Of a DNA stretch of 64,000 bases, positions 61,231 through 64,000 are shown piece by piece. The stretch covers positions 124,001-188,000 of the forward strand of contig NZ_JHBW01000064.1 of the NCBI RefSeq assembly GCF_001273845.1, written 5' to 3'. Under the pieces are notes generated by a model. That model was not told the origin of the DNA. It saw only the letters and a program-made list of their open reading frames with translations, and did no database searches. Every line of letters starts with the position of its first letter. Position 1 is the stretch's first letter. The translations under genes were made by a program, and so were the position numbers. This DNA comes from Leucobacter musarum subsp. musarum. Lineage in GTDB: Bacteria > Actinomycetota > Actinomycetes > Actinomycetales > Microbacteriaceae.

Positions 61231-61908
61231 ATGACGTTCTCACTGCTCGTCCGCGACCCGCAGACCGGGGCATTCGGGTCCGCGATATCGTCGTCATCGC
61301 CCGCGGTCGCAGCGCGCTGCGTCAATCTCGCGGACGGCGTGGGCGGTGCGCATTCGCAGAACGTTACTGACCCGAGGCTCGGGGTGCAGCTGCTCGACGG
61401 GCTGCGCGCCGGAGCAACGGCTGCCGACGCCCTCGCGGACGTCGTTGCAAGAGCGAATTCCCGCACGATCGATTATCGTCAGCTCCTCGTGGTCGACCGC
61501 GAGGGGGGAACCGCGGTGTTCTCGGGGGGCAATGCTCTCGGCATCTTCGGTGCGACGCAGCGCGAGAACGCAGTAGCCGGCGGCAACATGCTGGCGAGCC
61601 TCGATGTGCTCGATGCGCTCGTCGATACGGTGCTCACGGCATCTGGGTCGCTGGAAGTACGGTTGATCGCCGCACTGCAGGCCGCGATCTCCGCCGGTGG
61701 CGAAGCAGGACCGGTGCACTCGGCCGGGCTTTCTGTTGTTGCCGATGCCGGCTGGCGCATCACGGACCTGCGCGTCGACTGGTCGGAAGACCCCATCGGC
61801 GACCTCGGACGCGCTCTCGACGAATGGCTGCCGCAGCGCGATGCCTACGTGCAGCGCGGGCATGACCCGTCAGCGGCGCCGTCATACGGAGTGCCCGGCG
61901 ATGAGTGA
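61231..61908 (+). CDS. DUF1028 family protein (Ntn-hydrolase-like)
   Basis: 225 residues. It begins MTFSLLVRDPQTGAFGSAIS and has SPAVAARCVNLADGVGGAHS, DPRLGVQLLDGLRAGATAAD and AVAGGNMLASLDVLDAL, all DUF1028 hallmarks. The family is predicted to have an Ntn-hydrolase fold but the reaction is not established. It overlaps the amidohydrolase start by 8 bp. Genome neighbours of DUF1028 often include RidA and peptidase/amidohydrolase genes, as here. Confidence 0.9.
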   Translation: MTFSLLVRDPQTGAFGSAISSSSPAVAARCVNLADGVGGAHSQNVTDPRLGVQLLDGLRAGATAADALADVVARANSRTIDYRQLLVVDREGGTAVFSGGNALGIFGATQRENAVAGGNMLASLDVLDALVDTVLTASGSLEVRLIAALQAAISAGGEAGPVHSAGLSVVADAGWRITDLRVDWSEDPIGDLGRALDEWLPQRDAYVQRGHDPSAAPSYGVPGDE

Positions 61909-63097
61909 GATACTCAAGCAGCGGATTGCAGAGCGTCGCGCCGAGATTGATGCGGAACTCGTCGGCCTCTCGAACGCGCTGCACGATGATCCCGAAGTGG
62001 GGTGGCAGGAGCATCGGTCATCCGCCGCGGTTGCGGCCGTGCTCGCCGGGCACGGCTTTGCGATCGAGCAGCCGTATCTCGGCCTGGAAACGGCATTCCG
62101 TGCGACGCTCGGCGATCCCGCAGCCGCCGCATTCACGGTCGGTTTCCTTGCCGAATACGATGCGCTCCCGGGGCTCGGGCATGCCTGCGGCCACAACCTC
62201 ATCTCGGCGATGTCGGTTGGGGCGGCGATCTCGCTCGGTGCCGTCGCCGCCGAATCGAACATCGCGGTCGAGGTGATCGGTACGCCGGCAGAAGAAGGCG
62301 GTGGAGGCAAGATCGAGCTGCTGGAGCGCGGCGCATTCACGGAGCTCGATTTCGCGCTCATGGCGCACCCCGCACCCGTCGACGTTGCAGAAGCGCGCCC
62401 GTTCGCAGTGACTCACTGGCACGTGCAGTTCGACGGCGTCGCAGCGCACGCGGCCGCATACCCGGAACGCGGCATCAACGCGAACGATGCCTTCATCATT
62501 GCTCAGACCGCCATCGCACTGCTGCGCCAACAGCTCCCCGCCGGGGTGCGCGTGCACGGGGTGCAGACCCGCGGTGGCGAAGCGCCCAACGCGATTCCCG
62601 AGCGCACCGAGGGGCGCTGGTATGTTCGCGCCGAATCGACCGAGCAACTCATCGCTCTTGAAGGCCGCATCATCAAGTGCTTCGAAGCCGGCGCCCTGGC
62701 GACCGGCGCGACCCTCACTATCACTCCCGAGAGCAAGCGGTACGCGGATATGCGCACTGACGATTCCGCCCTCGAGATCTATCGGACCAACGCCCTCGCG
62801 CTCGGCCGAAACTTCGACGTCGACCCCGTCGCCGCGACCATGAACCGGGCATCGACCGACATGGGCAACGTGTCGGCGATCGTCGACGCGATCCACCCCT
62901 ACATCGGTGTCGGTGGTACCGCGTCGAATCATCAGCCAGCGTTCGCCGAGGCGTGCGTCGGGCCCGAAGCCGAGCGAGCGCTCCGCGACGGTGCGACCGC
63001 TCTCGCCTGGACGGCGCTCGATGTCGCCCGCGCACGAACACGCATGCACGGTGCCCCAGCCCCCGCTGTTTCATCTGCAGAAGGAGAACCCTCATGA
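61901..63097 (+). CDS. M20 family amidohydrolase
   Basis: 398 residues of the M20D aminoacylase/IAA-amino-acid-hydrolase type. The metal site is recognisable in GFLAEYDALPGLGHACGHNL (Asp/His/Cys-type ligands), IGTPAEEGGGGK carries the catalytic/metal Glu pair and AHPAPVDV a further His. The dimerisation domain follows (HVQFDGVAAHAAAYPERGIN). It hydrolyses an amide such as an N-acyl amino acid. The ATG at 61901 lies inside the DUF1028 end; it overlaps the ALDH by ATGA. Confidence 0.9.
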   Translation: MSEILKQRIAERRAEIDAELVGLSNALHDDPEVGWQEHRSSAAVAAVLAGHGFAIEQPYLGLETAFRATLGDPAAAAFTVGFLAEYDALPGLGHACGHNLISAMSVGAAISLGAVAAESNIAVEVIGTPAEEGGGGKIELLERGAFTELDFALMAHPAPVDVAEARPFAVTHWHVQFDGVAAHAAAYPERGINANDAFIIAQTAIALLRQQLPAGVRVHGVQTRGGEAPNAIPERTEGRWYVRAESTEQLIALEGRIIKCFEAGALATGATLTITPESKRYADMRTDDSALEIYRTNALALGRNFDVDPVAATMNRASTDMGNVSAIVDAIHPYIGVGGTASNHQPAFAEACVGPEAERALRDGATALAWTALDVARARTRMHGAPAPAVSSAEGEPS

Positions 63098-64000
63098 CAC
63101 GCACCCTCGCCGACTGGCAAGCCGCCGCTGCCGCCCTGGAATTTGATGGGCGCCCGGTCATCAACGGAGCCCGCGTGAGCGCAAGCTCGGGCGAGACGAT
63201 CACGAAGACCAACCCGGCCACAGGTGCGAAGCTGTCCGAGATCCACTCGTGTAACGAAACCGATGTCGACCGCGCAGTCGCCGCCGCACGCGCGTCGTAC
63301 GAGTCAGGGGAGTGGTCACGGGCGGGCGCCGGGTTCCGCCGCGAACGCTTGCTCGAATTCGCGCGCCTCATCGAATCGCGCGCCGACGAATTCGCCCTGT
63401 ATGACTCCCTCGATATGGGCAAGCCGGTGCGCGAGTCGTCGACGATCGACGCCCCGGGATCCGCCGCGCTGTATCGCTTTTACGGTGAGGCCATCGAGAA
63501 GCAAGAAGATCTCATTCCGGTGACTCCGCCCGGGTCGACCGCGCTCGTCACCCGCGAGGCACTCGGCGTCGTCGCGGTGATCGTCGCGTGGAACTACCCG
63601 CTCGAGATCGCGACCTGGAAGCTCGCGCCCGCGCTCGCCGCAGGCAACTCGGTCGTGGTGAAACCTCCGGTCGAAGCGTCGCATTCGACGCTGCTGCTGG
63701 CAGAGCTCGCGATCGAGGCGGGCATCCCTGCGGGCGTGCTCAACGTCGTGACCGGACGAGGTTCCACGGTCGGCAAAGCGCTCGGTCTGCACGAGGACGT
63801 CGATCTCCTGGCATTCACGGGCTCCACTGAGGTCGCGAAGCAGCTGCAGCAGTACGCCGGTCAGTCGAACATGAAACGATTGGCGCTCGAAGCCGGGGGC
63901 AAGAGCTCCAACCTGATCTTCGCCGACACCGAGGATCTGCGCGCTGCGGCTGAGAAGGCCGCGTTCGGCAGCTTCTACAACCAGGGAGAGGTGTGCTCGG
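63094..64000 (+). CDS. NAD(P)-dependent aldehyde dehydrogenase, 3' end cut off
   Basis: The first ~302 residues of an ALDH whose remainder is outside the window. VAVIVAWNYPLEIATWKLAP and AGNSVVVKP bind cofactor, FTGSTEVAKQL is the Rossmann turn, Glu in LEAGGKSSNLIF is the general base and NQGEVCS reaches the catalytic Cys at the window edge. It resembles gamma-(glutamyl)aminobutyraldehyde/betaine aldehyde dehydrogenases. The ATG has AAGGAG 9-14 nt upstream and overlaps the amidohydrolase stop. It would oxidise the aldehyde produced by, or feeding into, the LysR-controlled pathway. Confidence 0.92.
   Translation, partial: MTRTLADWQAAAAALEFDGRPVINGARVSASSGETITKTNPATGAKLSEIHSCNETDVDRAVAAARASYESGEWSRAGAGFRRERLLEFARLIESRADEFALYDSLDMGKPVRESSTIDAPGSAALYRFYGEAIEKQEDLIPVTPPGSTALVTREALGVVAVIVAWNYPLEIATWKLAPALAAGNSVVVKPPVEASHSTLLLAELAIEAGIPAGVLNVVTGRGSTVGKALGLHEDVDLLAFTGSTEVAKQLQQYAGQSNMKRLALEAGGKSSNLIFADTEDLRAAAEKAAFGSFYNQGEVCS

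Noticed and set aside
1-64000. tRNA genes, integrases or transposases that would mark the NRPS block as a genomic island
   Set aside because: None could be recognised; only the flanking palindromic repeats hint at mobility.

Overview
The window is a high-GC, densely packed bacterial segment. The GTG starts, ATGA/GTGA/TAATG translational overlaps, DtxR/IdeR-type iron box, Asp23/AmaP envelope-stress cassette, MbtH protein and leaderless genes behind TANNNT boxes all point to an actinobacterium, most likely of the Micrococcales (Microbacteriaceae-like). No rRNA, tRNA, CRISPR array or insertion sequence was recognised. Both ends cut genes: an MFS transporter on the left and an aldehyde dehydrogenase on the right.

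Region 1 (1-22.9 kb) is a catabolic block: two D-2-hydroxyacid dehydrogenases, an IolD-type ThDP enzyme, an aldehyde dehydrogenase, an IolG-like and a second Gfo/Idh/MocA dehydrogenase, an SDR, two closely related APC permeases, a ribose-type sugar ABC importer, a fused GlcD/GlcF-like flavin/Fe-S dehydrogenase, a purine nucleoside phosphorylase, an orphan TrpB and an IlvD/Edd aldonate dehydratase. iolB, iolC and iolE are absent, so this is not the textbook inositol pathway. The block is split into small units. Several units end in a strong hairpin, and most begin with a near-identical 17-bp operator (consensus TGTNTCAAANTGGNACA: five clear copies and one weaker). No regulator gene for it lies in the window.

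Region 2 (23.0-25.6 kb) is an Asp23/Gls24-AmaP-DUF2273-CsbD envelope/general stress cassette. Region 3 (25.8-29.7 kb) holds four unrecognised proteins, two of them apparently leaderless.

Region 4 (29.8-36.9 kb) is an iron-box-controlled siderophore uptake operon: siderophore-interacting reductase, binding protein, two permeases, ATPase, Fes-like esterase and an alpha/beta hydrolase. Region 5 (37.0-50.7 kb) is a co-directional siderophore-type NRPS operon: a small secreted repeat protein, a 3489-residue trimodular C-A-T x3 + TE synthetase, MbtH, a Drr-type exporter and an Sfp-type phosphopantetheinyl transferase. Two copies of a 70-bp palindromic element lie either side of this block. No 2,3-dihydroxybenzoate genes are present.

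Region 6 (51-58.1 kb) holds a frameshifted small gene, a zinc-metallopeptidase-like membrane protein, a lipoprotein, a GNAT, a DUF1801 protein, Dps, and a three-gene set of acyl-CoA dehydrogenase, PIG-L/methyltransferase fusion and glycosyltransferase 2. Region 7 (58.2-64 kb) holds a flavin monooxygenase and a LysR regulator divergent from RidA, DUF1028, M20 amidohydrolase and aldehyde dehydrogenase genes, with two copies of a palindrome between them.
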